Below are positions 1 to 8,799 of a stretch of 48,703 nt of DNA, one piece after another. Source of the stretch: Halioxenophilus sp964342265 (lineage in GTDB: Bacteria > Pseudomonadota > Gammaproteobacteria > Pseudomonadales > Cellvibrionaceae). Each line of letters begins with the position of its first letter. The stretch's first letter is position 1. The notes beneath the pieces were generated by a model, which worked only from the letters and a program-made list of their open reading frames with translations, did no database searches and was not told the origin of the DNA. The position numbers and the translations under genes were made by a program. Location of the stretch: the NCBI GenBank assembly GCA_964342265.1, contig CAYFFE010000010.1, positions 1 to 48,703 on the forward strand, written 5' to 3'.

Positions 1-383
1 GCGGCTCGCGCCTAGATCGAGCTCTTTTCAAGCTCAACAGAGGCGCTAAATTAGTATCAACAGGCCCTAGGCTTTTGTGAACAACTTAAATAATAAAAAG
101 TCGCGCCAATTTGACCCAATACGTCGATAAATGCGTCACACTTTCGGGTTCTTTGGAGTTAAAGGCTGGTGCGAAAACCCCTTTAACGCCATAATCCCGA
201 GCTTAAATAACACTATTCTAAAAAAGCGGCTAGACTGTACAGAAGCACGACAGCCTCTAGCATGCGCTTGGTGTCGCCCCAGCGATGAGAGGCAATACCA
301 ATCCGCAAAAAAAGCATGCACTTAGCCGCGAAGACTTAGACCTGCACGACTAAGGATGTCGGGTCGTTCGCCAGGGGGAAAAT
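1..383. other. Gene-free region upstream of crp
   Basis: No convincing coding sequence is seen; the short frames here lack ribosome binding sites and family resemblance. It must carry the crp promoter. A TTGACC at 111-116 could be a -35 box but has no good -10 at the right distance. A TGTGA at 76-80 resembles half of a CRP site, without a clear second half. The purine-rich AGGGGG at about 373-379 is the likely ribosome binding site of crp. Confidence 0.5.
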
Positions 384-1019
384 TTGGTAGCCGTATCTTT
401 GTCACCTCATATAGAAAACGTGGAGCAGTTTTTAAGCCACTGCCACCGTCGCCGTTATCCTGCTAAAAGCACACTGATTTACGCGGGCGACAAAAGCGAC
501 TCTCTTTATTACATCATTTCCGGTTCCGTGACCGTAGTCATCGAAGACGACGAAGGCCACGAAATGATTGTCGCCTATTTAAACGATGGCGATTTTTTCG
601 GTGAAATGGGCCTGTTCGATCAGCACGATTCTCGCAGCGCCTGGGTGCGCGCCAAAACCGAATGTGAAGTGGCTGAAATCAGCTACGGCAAATTCCAGGA
701 ACTGGCGGTGGATCATCCAGAGTTTTTGTTTGCCCTCGGCAAACAAATGGCGAAGCGATTGCGCAACACCACCCGCAAGGTCGGCGATTTAGCGTTTTTG
801 GATGTAACCGGCCGCGTCGCTCGCACCCTGCTCGATTTGTGCAACGAGCCCGATGCCATGACCCATCCCGACGGCATGCAGATCAAAATTACCCGCCAGG
901 AAATCGGTCGCATTGTGGGTTGCTCCCGTGAGATGGTGGGCCGAGTTTTAAAAACGCTGGAAGATCAAGGCTTGGTGTCTGTGAAGGGCAAAACCATGGT
1001 CGTGTACGGCACTCGCTAA
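384..1019 (+). CDS. crp: cAMP receptor protein (CRP/Vfr family)
   Basis: Global transcription regulator of 211 residues, about the length of E. coli CRP. The N-terminal cyclic-nucleotide domain keeps the phosphate-binding cassette, FFGEMGLF followed by RSAWVRAK, with the Gly-Glu and Arg-Ser residues that contact cAMP in E. coli. The C-terminal winged helix has the recognition helix VGCSREMVGRVLKTLEDQ and ends KTMVVYGTR, nearly as in E. coli CRP. The start is TTG at 384, about 5-6 bases after an AGGGGG ribosome binding site; no better ATG lies upstream in frame. The gene stands alone and converges on the next gene across a shared terminator. The family call is firm; the regulon cannot be read from this window. 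Confidence 0.95.
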   Translation: MVAVSLSPHIENVEQFLSHCHRRRYPAKSTLIYAGDKSDSLYYIISGSVTVVIEDDEGHEMIVAYLNDGDFFGEMGLFDQHDSRSAWVRAKTECEVAEISYGKFQELAVDHPEFLFALGKQMAKRLRNTTRKVGDLAFLDVTGRVARTLLDLCNEPDAMTHPDGMQIKITRQEIGRIVGCSREMVGRVLKTLEDQGLVSVKGKTMVVYGTR

Positions 1020-1055
1020 ACTTTTATCTCATCGCTACCTAAAAATTCTCAGCCA

Positions 1056-1088
1056 ATCAAAAACCGACCTTTTGGGTCGGTTTTTGAT
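1056..1088. terminator. Bidirectional intrinsic terminator between crp and the beta-propeller gene
   Basis: A perfect 14-bp stem (1056-1069 with 1075-1088) with a 5-base loop. The GC core CCGACC/GGTCGG is flanked by A-run and T-run, so it can end transcription from both sides. It sits between the convergent stops at 1019 and 1117. Confidence 0.9.
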
Positions 1089-1116
1089 TCTACGGCTAAA
1101 AACGATCAACTAACGG

Positions 1117-3144
1117 TTACGGTGTAGCGGAAGATCCGGTAAGTCCAGAGCCAAAGGCGCTTACCGAGCCAGTATCAGTCCAATCGCTTGCAAAAATTTC
1201 CCCACCGAAGAAATAATAAAGCGTATCACCGATAATGGTTGATCGAGCATTCGGGTAGTATCGATTGTAGAAATTGTTTTGCTCCGCGCTAACGATTATT
1301 GAAGGCGGAAGTGGGTTCATACGAGATAAACCATCGGCCACGATATCCACTTCAAACGCTTGAAATCCCGAATAAGCAAACGGATAAGACGTGCGCTCAG
1401 GCTCAACACTATCCAGCTCCACCTCTCCCTCATTGATACTGACGGGCAAAATAAAGCGGAACTGATCGTCCAGATGAACAAACGAAAAGGCTCTGTGATT
1501 GTATTCTACTGGTGTGTTCGAACCCCGCCGCCCCAAAATGTAAGACTCCAGCTGAATAGGATTGGTTAAATCGGCCACATCGTACAGGTCCACTTTTAAG
1601 CCTTGATACCATACAGTGCCGCTGATTCCGACTTGCGCATCCCTGCCAACACCAATTAACAGCTCATCGTTGATGGGGTGCAAATAATCGCTGTAACCGG
1701 GAATTTCCAACTCGCCTAATATTCGAGGATTTTGGCTGTCAGTGAGGTCAATGGTGTAGAGTGGATCGACTTTAGCAAACGTGACGAGATAAACACGATT
1801 TTGCAAAAAGCGGGCGGAATACAACAGCTCGCCGGGTTTGCCAATGGCTTGGGGTTGCTCGTCGTTGGGCAGTTGGGCCTGTACCGATAGATCCTCGGCG
1901 GATAACACAAACAGCTGGTGGCGAATATCTTCGCGAGCATAGCGATTTGAGGTGGTTACCAGTGCCAGGGATTCATCCTCAAGCTCACCAAAGCAAAAGG
2001 CCTCGGTATCACAAGACGGTACTCCGTTTACAGCGCCAAACCCGAGATAGTTTAATTGACTATTTAACGCAAATTTATGGATTTCTGTTTGAGCGGTTGA
2101 ACCGTTGTTATCCACGGTATTGTTGATAGTTTGATCAAACGATCGAATGTAGCGCAATAAATAGGCGTTGTTATTGGTCATGTACAGTCCGCTCATCGGT
2201 CCGGCAATACAGTTATTGGTCACCTCACCAGTTGTTAAATTAACCCGAGTTAGCGAGGTTAAAACCGCGTAGCCGGACTCCTCATCCAGTAAGTGACAGC
2301 CGGTGTCGGCAATTAAGTTCTGAGGGTTATTATTCACCAAAAAACTGGGTAATAAGGTTTCCAGTTCGGCTTGCTCTAGCAGCGCTTGGTTTAACGCAAT
2401 CTCCTCCTCTGTGCGAGGAAAACGCTCCCAACCGGGAATGCCGGGCGTGTAACGAGACAGCAAATATAGTTGATCATCGATTTTGCGCGAATCTATTAGG
2501 GCTCCGTCGATGGTTATATCGATTGTTGGAGCAACGTCTGCGGTATTTGAATCAACAGACGAAATATCAAAATTAACGACTCGGAAATGTTCGCCCTCAT
2601 AACGGTAGGGAAAACCCCAATAACCAGAACCTCTATTGCTAGATAACGCCGTTAACTGGGTTTCATCCAAATACAGTTGGTTAGTAAAGAAATCGAGCTC
2701 GATCGCACCAATAAAGTCACCCGTTCCATCCGACAAGTCCGGCTTAAATACCTGGATCAAGCGGCTGTTAATATCCGTCGCCACAGAGTAAAAGTGACGG
2801 CCATTAAATTTCCAAATATCGGCCTCATCAACGCCCTCGACCTGGACGTTGGTTTCACTAAACACCTGTTGCGCGGATCCACCTGCCACAGTGCTTGTAG
2901 CAACACCACCATCTGCTTGGTCGAGCGAGAAATCAAAAGCGTTGAGCTCGGAAAACCCCGCTTTGATATAAGACTCCAACTCCTCGCCCACAGCCCCCGA
3001 CTGCAATGAGGCAGGGGGTGCAACAGCTTCGCTATTATCCTCAGAGGTTGACCCACCTCCGCAAGCACTAACGAGGGTTGTAACAAGCCCGCCGTACACC
3101 ACAGACCTTAATAATTGGCTCAAATAACTTTTGCGGCCCAACAT
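1117..3144 (-). CDS. Secreted beta-propeller lipoprotein (COG4880-like)
   Basis: A 675-residue predicted lipoprotein. The signal sequence ends in the lipobox LVSAC at about residue 28 and is followed by a Gly/Ser/Glu-rich linker. At about 100-115 is the motif TNVQVEGVDEADIWKFNG, the hallmark opening of the family of C-terminal beta-propeller proteins distantly related to WD40 (PF09826 type). Repeated blade-like stretches follow, such as LYTIDLTDSQNPRILGELEI and LYDVADLTNPIQLESYI. The start ATG at 3144 has GGGAG about 10 bases upstream. Function is unknown for the family; a surface or periplasmic binding or scaffolding role is only inference. It is transcribed alone and converges on crp. Confidence 0.85.
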   Translation of the reverse strand: MLGRKSYLSQLLRSVVYGGLVTTLVSACGGGSTSEDNSEAVAPPASLQSGAVGEELESYIKAGFSELNAFDFSLDQADGGVATSTVAGGSAQQVFSETNVQVEGVDEADIWKFNGRHFYSVATDINSRLIQVFKPDLSDGTGDFIGAIELDFFTNQLYLDETQLTALSSNRGSGYWGFPYRYEGEHFRVVNFDISSVDSNTADVAPTIDITIDGALIDSRKIDDQLYLLSRYTPGIPGWERFPRTEEEIALNQALLEQAELETLLPSFLVNNNPQNLIADTGCHLLDEESGYAVLTSLTRVNLTTGEVTNNCIAGPMSGLYMTNNNAYLLRYIRSFDQTINNTVDNNGSTAQTEIHKFALNSQLNYLGFGAVNGVPSCDTEAFCFGELEDESLALVTTSNRYAREDIRHQLFVLSAEDLSVQAQLPNDEQPQAIGKPGELLYSARFLQNRVYLVTFAKVDPLYTIDLTDSQNPRILGELEIPGYSDYLHPINDELLIGVGRDAQVGISGTVWYQGLKVDLYDVADLTNPIQLESYILGRRGSNTPVEYNHRAFSFVHLDDQFRFILPVSINEGEVELDSVEPERTSYPFAYSGFQAFEVDIVADGLSRMNPLPPSIIVSAEQNNFYNRYYPNARSTIIGDTLYYFFGGEIFASDWTDTGSVSAFGSGLTGSSATP

Positions 3145-3346
3145 AGGTTTTGTCTCCCACGGTTAATCCAAGATGTTGTGGGGAAATTTTAGTCAGAGCG
3201 GAAAATACAATCTGTGTAAAAATTGCTTAAAAGTGTGAACAGCTGTAAATCGGAGGGTTTGTACATCCATTCACAATTGTTAACAAAGTTTCGGTAAGCT
3301 GAGTACAAACGGTAAAATAGACTAGTTAGTTTAAGCTGCGCATTTT

Positions 3347-3382
3347 AAACACGGTACAACAACCAAACACGGCACAACAGCC
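3347..3382. repeat. Two 18-bp tandem direct repeats upstream of the MipA gene
   Basis: Units 3347-3364 and 3365-3382 share 16 of 18 bases (AAACACGGYACAACARCC). They end 13 bases before the ATG of the MipA-like gene, which has no clear ribosome binding site. OmpR-class regulators usually bind tandem direct repeats, and one is encoded in this operon, so this is a candidate autoregulatory site. That link is inferred. Confidence 0.6.
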
Positions 3383-3395
3383 GAGCCCTTAATAT

Positions 3396-4364
3396 ATGAG
3401 CAATATTTACAGCAAAAAATGTTCGCAAATTTTGTCACTGATTGCCCTGCTGCTTGCCACCGTCGCAGCGAGCCATCAGATCCAGGCCGATGAAAGCGAC
3501 TCCGCATCGCAGGAAGGTGGTGGATGGCAATTGAGCGTTGCCGCCGGTTATGGTCAACGATCCAACCCGCTAATAGACTCCGAAAATCTCCTTATTCTGG
3601 GCGCTATCCAGGTCTCTTGGTTTGGTAATCGATGGTTTTACGACGATGGCGACCTGGGTTACACCATTGAAGACAACCAACACTTTACTGTGAATGTTAT
3701 CGCTCAACCTAATACTGAACGCCTATTTTTTGAAAACTCCAGTAGCGTTTTTTCAATGATAAGCAGTACCACGTTTAATGATTCAACGTCTACAACCAGT
3801 GGAGGCAGCTCGGTTGGAGACGATTCGGTCGGAGGTACCCCAAACGAGCCCCCATCCGGTCAAGAATCGAATCAGCCCTCAACGACAACAGAAATCGTTG
3901 TTAATGAAAGTTCCACCCGCCTCCTTCCAGACCGAAGTGTTGCCTGGGAAACAGGGCTAGAATTTTTAACCGAAACTCGCTGGGGGTTTGTACAAGCCTC
4001 CTGGTTACAGGACATCAGCCAAAAACATAATGGCTATTCCGCAAATATCCGTATTGGCCGTTCCGGTTTTTGGCATCGCTGGACATGGTCTACCCATATT
4101 GAAGCTCGATACCGCAGCCGTCAGCTCAACAATTATTATTATGGGATTTTAGAGAGTGAAGCCACAGAGGAATTACTCGCTTACCGTGCTAAAAGTGGCA
4201 TAAATTGGATCACCGGCGCTGCTTTTCGCTATCACTTAAGCAAAAAACTTAATATTGGTTTTGTTGCTCAATACGAACGATTGAGCGACGCGATTATCGA
4301 CAGCCCAATTATCGTTAGAGAAGAAATTGCAACCGGATTTATGGGCTTACAATACAAGTTTTAA
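3396..4364 (+). CDS. MipA/OmpV family outer-membrane protein
   Basis: A 322-residue protein with an N-terminal signal peptide (hydrophobic LSLIALLLATVAAS, cleavage probably after IQA near residue 31). The mature part begins with alternating beta-strand patterns, including WQLSVAAGYGQRSNPLI and LGAIQVSWFGNRWFYDDGDLG, which resemble the MipA/OmpV family of MltA-interacting or scaffolding barrels. A low-complexity Ser/Thr/Gly/Pro insert at about 125-170 looks like an extracellular loop. The protein ends in an aromatic residue (GLQYKF), as barrel proteins do. It is the first gene of a tight four-gene operon with DUF3019, response regulator and kinase genes, so it may be the output or a co-sensor of that system. 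The ATG lacks an obvious ribosome binding site. Confidence 0.75.
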   Translation: MSNIYSKKCSQILSLIALLLATVAASHQIQADESDSASQEGGGWQLSVAAGYGQRSNPLIDSENLLILGAIQVSWFGNRWFYDDGDLGYTIEDNQHFTVNVIAQPNTERLFFENSSSVFSMISSTTFNDSTSTTSGGSSVGDDSVGGTPNEPPSGQESNQPSTTTEIVVNESSTRLLPDRSVAWETGLEFLTETRWGFVQASWLQDISQKHNGYSANIRIGRSGFWHRWTWSTHIEARYRSRQLNNYYYGILESEATEELLAYRAKSGINWITGAAFRYHLSKKLNIGFVAQYERLSDAIIDSPIIVREEIATGFMGLQYKF

Positions 4365-4366
4365 AC

Positions 4367-4786
4367 ATGATTTTAATGAAAAAAATTATCGCACGCCTGG
4401 GCGTCTCTTTACTGGCATTAATCAGTATAAGCGTTTCGCCTATACTGGCGGCGCTTGAACTGGATCTCAATGTCAACCCTCGGCTGTGCATTACCGATTC
4501 GCCAGATAAGGCCTGTAAACTCAACTTAAAATTTCATTGGGTTGCGGATCAATCCGGCGATTACTGCCTGGTCGACCAAACTAACAACAAAAATCTACAG
4601 TGTTGGCAGCAAGACGACAATGGCCGCTGGCAGACAAAACTCAAGGTAAAAGATCAACAGATTTTTATCATGGCCGATACGGGCAAAGTCGTTCCGTTAT
4701 CTCATGTTAAAATCGAAGTGTTATCAACCCACACCGAAGACAGACGCCAGCGACGCAGGCGCCGAAATGTATGGAGCCTTCTATGA
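4367..4786 (+). CDS. DUF3019 family exported protein
   Basis: A 139-residue protein with a signal peptide (ARLGVSLLALISISVSPILAA) and a small mature domain. Its segments LNVNPRLCITDSPDKACKL, GDYCLVDQ and LQCWQQ resemble DUF3019. Four Cys residues in the mature part suggest two disulfides. The C-terminus is strikingly basic (EDRRQRRRRRNVWSLL). It starts 2 bases after the MipA stop and overlaps the response-regulator start by 4 bases (ATGA), so translation is probably coupled. DUF3019 genes are known to sit beside MipA and RstA/RstB-like pairs in marine gammaproteobacteria (from memory). A periplasmic partner or ligand-sensing role is inferred. Confidence 0.75.
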   Translation: MILMKKIIARLGVSLLALISISVSPILAALELDLNVNPRLCITDSPDKACKLNLKFHWVADQSGDYCLVDQTNNKNLQCWQQDDNGRWQTKLKVKDQQIFIMADTGKVVPLSHVKIEVLSTHTEDRRQRRRRRNVWSLL

Positions 4787-5496
4787 TGCCAGAACCCACT
4801 CGCATACTCTTGGTGGAGGACGATTTACGCCTTGCGGATTTAACGCAACGTTATTTACAACAACATGAATTTAAAGTGTTCGTGGAACACCACGGAAATA
4901 AAGCCCTATCGGCGGTGTCTCGCATTCGCCCGGATTTACTGTTACTGGATATCATGCTGCCGGGCACGGACGGCCTGACCTTGTGCTCACAGTTAAAAAA
5001 ACAAACGCCCATTCCCATTTTGTTGCTCACCGCACGCAACTCCCATAAAGATGAAGTTGTGGGGCTCGAAAAAGGCGCGGACGATTACTTGAGTAAGCCT
5101 GTTGAGCCCATGGTGCTGTTAGCGCGTATCCGCAATTTGTTACGCCGGCAATTAACGCCTCAAAAAATTGAAGAAAATACTCAGTGTAATTCTGTAGAAT
5201 TTGGCGCTCTCGCCATTGATCGTACCTCACGCAGTATTTGGCATAATCAACAACCGGTAAACCTTAGCAGCCAAGAATACGACTTACTGTTGTTTATGGT
5301 AGACAATATCGACCGAGTACTCAGCCGGGATGATTTAATGCAACAAATTCGCGGTATTGAATACAACGGCTTAGATCGAACGGTGGATGTGTACATATCG
5401 CGATTGCGCAAAATTTTTGGCGATGACCCCAGCGCACCGAAAAAATTTAAAACCGTGTGGGGCAAGGGTTATTTGCTCGCTAAAAACGCATGGTAA
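4783..5496 (+). CDS. OmpR-family response regulator (RstA-like)
   Basis: A DNA-binding response regulator of about 237 residues. The receiver domain has the acidic pair in LLVEDD, the phosphoacceptor Asp56 in LLLLDIMLPG, and the Lys in YLSKPVEP. The C-terminal winged helix contains LSSQEYDLLLFMVDN and a recognition region ending GLDRTVDVYISRLRKIFGDD, typical of the OmpR/PhoB class. The ATG at 4783 overlaps the DUF3019 stop (ATGA); an in-frame ATG at 4771 and another at 4786 are alternatives. It overlaps the kinase start by 7 bases. Likely controls its own operon through the tandem repeat at 3347-3382 (inference). Confidence 0.92.
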   Translation: MMPEPTRILLVEDDLRLADLTQRYLQQHEFKVFVEHHGNKALSAVSRIRPDLLLLDIMLPGTDGLTLCSQLKKQTPIPILLLTARNSHKDEVVGLEKGADDYLSKPVEPMVLLARIRNLLRRQLTPQKIEENTQCNSVEFGALAIDRTSRSIWHNQQPVNLSSQEYDLLLFMVDNIDRVLSRDDLMQQIRGIEYNGLDRTVDVYISRLRKIFGDDPSAPKKFKTVWGKGYLLAKNAW

Positions 5497-6896
5497 AACG
5501 GTGGCGGTTGTGGCCGAAAAAGCAACCGGCCAACGCACAGCTGTTGGTGCGTTACTATTTAGGAATAATCCTGGGCTTGGCCCTGATTGGTTTGGTGCTG
5601 GATTTTATTGCGTTTGGTGTACACGATGAGCCCGCCCCTGAGAAAAATTTCCACACGGTATTTCTGCTTGCCAAACAGCTTACCGAAAACCATTTAAAAA
5701 ACTCCGCGCAACAAAGAACCCAAACGCTTGCAGATCCAACACAGCAAGCCGCACAGACCAACACACTTAATGTGGGCAACCAACAAATTTCCATTTTACC
5801 GGCCGAAGCCGTGCAATTACCCACCAGCAATTTTGAGCACGCCCCTTTTCAAGTTGCCGCCAACAGTCATCAACAGCAATTTATGTATTGGTTTTCGGAG
5901 GATGGCCAACATTTAATTCGCTTCGGACCGATTCCACAACCCGCTCCGATCCGGCGCGCCAATTGGATACCTTGGGTGTTTTACGGCGGCTTGTTTGTTT
6001 TAATCAGCGCTTGGCTTTTGCCCCTGCTGCGCGATTTGGATCGTATTTCGCGCGCTGTTAGTCAATTCAGCAATAATTATCGAGCCGCACTGCCCCAATT
6101 AAAAAAAAGTTCTAGTCTAAAACCGCTGGCCAGCGATATCGACGCCATGGCCCAACGTATTCGCCATTTAATCGATTTACAAAAAGACTTGAGCAATGTG
6201 CTCTCCCACGAAATGCGCACCCCCTTGTCGCGGGTTAAATTCAGCCTGGCGTTATTGCGCGACACGCACTTAACCACCGAGCAAAGCCAAGAGTTGGAAG
6301 GCGTGGCCAACGACGTACTTGAACTGGAGCGATTAATTACCGCCATGCTGGAATTTGCCAAATTGGACCACCCAGACATGGCCATCGAACGGCAATGGTT
6401 GGAAACTGGCCCTTGGCTTATGGCCATCACCGAAAAAATGGCTCGCCACAGCGCCCAGATCGACATCCAACTCGACCCCAACCCAAGCACACACTCCCAG
6501 CTACTGTTCGCAGATCCCTATTGGTTGGAGCTGGCCGTCAGCAATCTAATTAACAACGCCCTGCGCTTTGCCCGTCGCACCATTCAGGTTGATGTGGTGG
6601 TAGATAAAAATAGGTTTAGCCTGTGTGTCTGCGATGATGGTCCGGGCATCGATAGGCTGGAACAAAACCGTGTTATTAAACCGTTTTATCAAAGCCCGAC
6701 GGCGGTTAACGCCTCGTCCCAATCCCCCGACAAACAGAAATCGCGCGGCGGGTTTGGTTTGGGGTTAGCATTGGTAAAACGCATTGCTCAATTGCACGGC
6801 GGGGATCTCACCATTGGCACCGCCGAGCTGGGGGGGGCCAAGGTTACGGTTTGGGGGACTTGGCCGCAAACGGATCGGCAAAATCCGGATTGGTGA
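5490..6896 (+). CDS. Sensor histidine kinase (RstB-like)
   Basis: A 468-residue membrane kinase. TM1 lies at about 22-44 and TM2 at about 158-180 (WVFYGGLFVLISAWLLPLL), enclosing a Gln/Thr-rich periplasmic sensor region of about 110 residues. After a HAMP-like linker, the dimerisation helix has phosphoacceptor His240 in LSHEMRTPLSRVKF. The ATPase has the N box NLINNALRFARR, G1 CDDGPGID and G2 GGFGLGLALVKRIAQLHGG. All catalytic motifs are present, so it should be active with the preceding regulator. The stimulus is unknown; the neighbouring MipA and DUF3019 proteins point to an envelope signal. Its last 53 bp overlap the convergent diheme-protein gene, an unusually long convergent overlap. Confidence 0.93.
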   Translation: MVKRWRLWPKKQPANAQLLVRYYLGIILGLALIGLVLDFIAFGVHDEPAPEKNFHTVFLLAKQLTENHLKNSAQQRTQTLADPTQQAAQTNTLNVGNQQISILPAEAVQLPTSNFEHAPFQVAANSHQQQFMYWFSEDGQHLIRFGPIPQPAPIRRANWIPWVFYGGLFVLISAWLLPLLRDLDRISRAVSQFSNNYRAALPQLKKSSSLKPLASDIDAMAQRIRHLIDLQKDLSNVLSHEMRTPLSRVKFSLALLRDTHLTTEQSQELEGVANDVLELERLITAMLEFAKLDHPDMAIERQWLETGPWLMAITEKMARHSAQIDIQLDPNPSTHSQLLFADPYWLELAVSNLINNALRFARRTIQVDVVVDKNRFSLCVCDDGPGIDRLEQNRVIKPFYQSPTAVNASSQSPDKQKSRGGFGLGLALVKRIAQLHGGDLTIGTAELGGAKVTVWGTWPQTDRQNPDW

Positions 6897-7989
6897 GAAA
6901 CTCTTCATCGGTTAGCGTGTGGAAAAACGCGATTAAGTCTTGCTTTTGTTGCTCGGTGAGCACAAACGGTTTGATAAATTGGCTTTTGTAGCGATTTTTG
7001 CGACCATCGCCAGCATACTCTCCCGACTCAACCACCCTGCCGCCTGCTGCGTAAATATCCAACACTTCCTCAAGCGTTTGCACGCTGCCGTCGTGCATGT
7101 AAGGGCCCGTTACAGCGATATTGCGTAAGGTTGGCGCGCGGAAGGCACCCATATCTTGTTTGCGCCGGGTGATTTCATACACGCCGGTGTCTTTATCGGG
7201 GTAATCGTTTGAGCCCGCCACATTGTACAAACCAATATTATGAAATGGCCGCTCGGGGCCTTCGGTATCGTGCCCAGCGGTGGATTGCGTAAAGTTGAAG
7301 CCACCGTGGCAATGATGGCATTCAAATTCCTCTGAGAAAAACAAATTCAACCCACGAATTTCGGATTCTGTCAGGGCACTGTCGTCGCCCTGAAATGTGT
7401 ACCGATCAAATCGACTGTTGAATGAGATTAAGCGGCGCACAAAGGACGAAAGCGCGCGGGTAATGCGATCGAAAGTGGCTTTTTCATCCCCGAATGCGTC
7501 AGTAAAAAGCGCAGGATAAGGCTCTCGCTTAAAGCGCGCCAGCACTTCCGCTTCTTGGCCCGTTACGCCCATTTCTGGGGGATCTTCGGCAAACAACGGA
7601 ATCATGACCTGCCGTTCTATTTCTCGCAGATACGGGTGCGCCCAGGTGAGCGTGCGATTGTAGGCGACGTTGATTAGCGACGAGGCATTGCGCCGCAGAA
7701 ACTGCCCCTCCAACGCCAAGGAGGTAGGCAACGGCTCGGCGAATCCAAATTCTTGCAAATGGCAGGACGAACAACTTTTGCTTTGATCACCGGAGAGATT
7801 GGTGTCGTAAAACAGATAACGGCCAAGCTCTATTTTTGCCTCAGACATGGGGTTATCACTGGGCACTTTAGGCTCGGGAAAGCCCTCTGGCAGTGGCCAA
7901 TCGTAGATAACTTCCGGCTCTTGGCTGCATCCACCGAGCAAGCCAAGCACCAAGAGCAGCCCCAAAAGCGGCAAGTTAGTCGCTTTCAT
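6844..7989 (-). CDS. MbnH-like diheme cytochrome c peroxidase/MauG-family lipoprotein
   Basis: A 381-residue secreted diheme protein. It starts with a lipoprotein signal (lipobox LLGGC, Cys21). Two CXXCH heme sites are visible, CSSCH at 73-77 and CHHCH at 224-228. The motif ELGRYLFYDTNLSGDQSKSC and the C-terminal GAFRAPTLRNIAVTGPYMHDG are typical of the cytochrome c peroxidase/MauG superfamily. Only 9 bp separate it from the upstream MbnP-like gene, matching the 'metallo-mystery pair' arrangement. In the characterised pair, MbnH oxidises a Trp of MbnP to kynurenine, which helps bind copper (established knowledge). The same chemistry here is inferred. No methanobactin genes are nearby. The 3' end overlaps the kinase gene by 53 bp. 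Confidence 0.88.
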   Translation of the reverse strand: MKATNLPLLGLLLVLGLLGGCSQEPEVIYDWPLPEGFPEPKVPSDNPMSEAKIELGRYLFYDTNLSGDQSKSCSSCHLQEFGFAEPLPTSLALEGQFLRRNASSLINVAYNRTLTWAHPYLREIERQVMIPLFAEDPPEMGVTGQEAEVLARFKREPYPALFTDAFGDEKATFDRITRALSSFVRRLISFNSRFDRYTFQGDDSALTESEIRGLNLFFSEEFECHHCHGGFNFTQSTAGHDTEGPERPFHNIGLYNVAGSNDYPDKDTGVYEITRRKQDMGAFRAPTLRNIAVTGPYMHDGSVQTLEEVLDIYAAGGRVVESGEYAGDGRKNRYKSQFIKPFVLTEQQKQDLIAFFHTLTDEEFLTNPDFADPFAAKSPKP

Positions 7990-7998
7990 GCCGCCGCC

Positions 7999-8799
7999 CT
8001 AGTTGCGCAATTGACCAAACACCGCCAGTTCTGGCTGGGTTTGCGCAAGCGCATTAAACACGCTTTGACAGGCGCTGTCTTCGGGATCACCCATGCAGTT
8101 TTCCTGGCCGATGACGGCGGGCGATAAAATTCGATCGAGGTGGAGACTGATGGGCTGATCCGGGTCGAATTGGGGAATTAGGATAGGAATTTGGTTGGGG
8201 CGCTGGCAGGGTTGAGCGGGCGCGCGCATGGCCGAGGCCGCTTCGCAGCCCAGAGAGCCAAAGTGCAACGCCCAATGCTGATCCCGTGTTTGGCTGCTGG
8301 CATCGAGGCGCATAAATTTATAGCCCAATTGCCAAGTCCAGAACATACCGCTGTCGTCGAGTGGCGCTTTGGCCAATAGCGGATTGCGATGATTCAGCTC
8401 GAAAGGTACGCCCAGCGTAAAGACAAGACTGTGTTCCGGCGGTGCTTGATCTTCAGCAGACTGGGCCCAACTCAACGCTTTAGACCAAACACCGCCACCC
8501 TCGCAGCGACTGCCAAGTAAAGCCACGCGGCCGGAGCCATCGCCCGGGTAATCAAACTTCGCCACATAGCCCTGATAATGTAAATCAGAAATGTAAAACA
8601 TGAGCGCGCTAATGCGCCAGTTTGTATCGCCCACCAATAAATTGCTCTCGCAATCCACCGGTTCGCCGTTATACAGCAATTGAAAATTAATGCGGTCTAT
8701 GGCCGGTTTTTTATTACAGCCAGCCAACAACACACACAGTGTAAACCACAAAATAACGCCAGATTTTTGTACAACGGTAATCATTAACGCGGCATCCAT
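7999..8799 (-). CDS. MbnP-like four-Cys copper-binding lipoprotein
   Basis: A 266-residue exported protein. The lipoprotein signal WFTLCVLLAGC ends at Cys28. The core carries ISALMFYISDLHYQG, GMFWTWQLGYKFMRLD and HFGSLGC, typical of the metallo-mystery-pair four-Cys family. Two Cys pairs are visible near the C-terminus (LGCEAASAMRAPAQPCQ and NCMGDPEDSACQ). The Trp-rich FWTWQ segment is a candidate for the Trp that MbnH modifies, but which residue is used cannot be told. The first ATG (8799) has AGGA only 2 bases upstream; an ATG at 8784 lies directly before the signal peptide and is an alternative. It is probably the first gene of a two-gene unit with the diheme gene. Confidence 0.85.
   Translation of the reverse strand: MDAALMITVVQKSGVILWFTLCVLLAGCNKKPAIDRINFQLLYNGEPVDCESNLLVGDTNWRISALMFYISDLHYQGYVAKFDYPGDGSGRVALLGSRCEGGGVWSKALSWAQSAEDQAPPEHSLVFTLGVPFELNHRNPLLAKAPLDDSGMFWTWQLGYKFMRLDASSQTRDQHWALHFGSLGCEAASAMRAPAQPCQRPNQIPILIPQFDPDQPISLHLDRILSPAVIGQENCMGDPEDSACQSVFNALAQTQPELAVFGQLRN

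Noticed and set aside
131..325. Short opposite-strand frames in the crp upstream region (131-325 plus, 136-321 minus)
   Set aside because: No ribosome binding site, no family resemblance, and the two overlap on opposite strands as chance frames do.
6077..6490. 137-residue frame antisense to the histidine kinase
   Set aside because: It covers the conserved kinase core on the other strand and shows no domain of its own.
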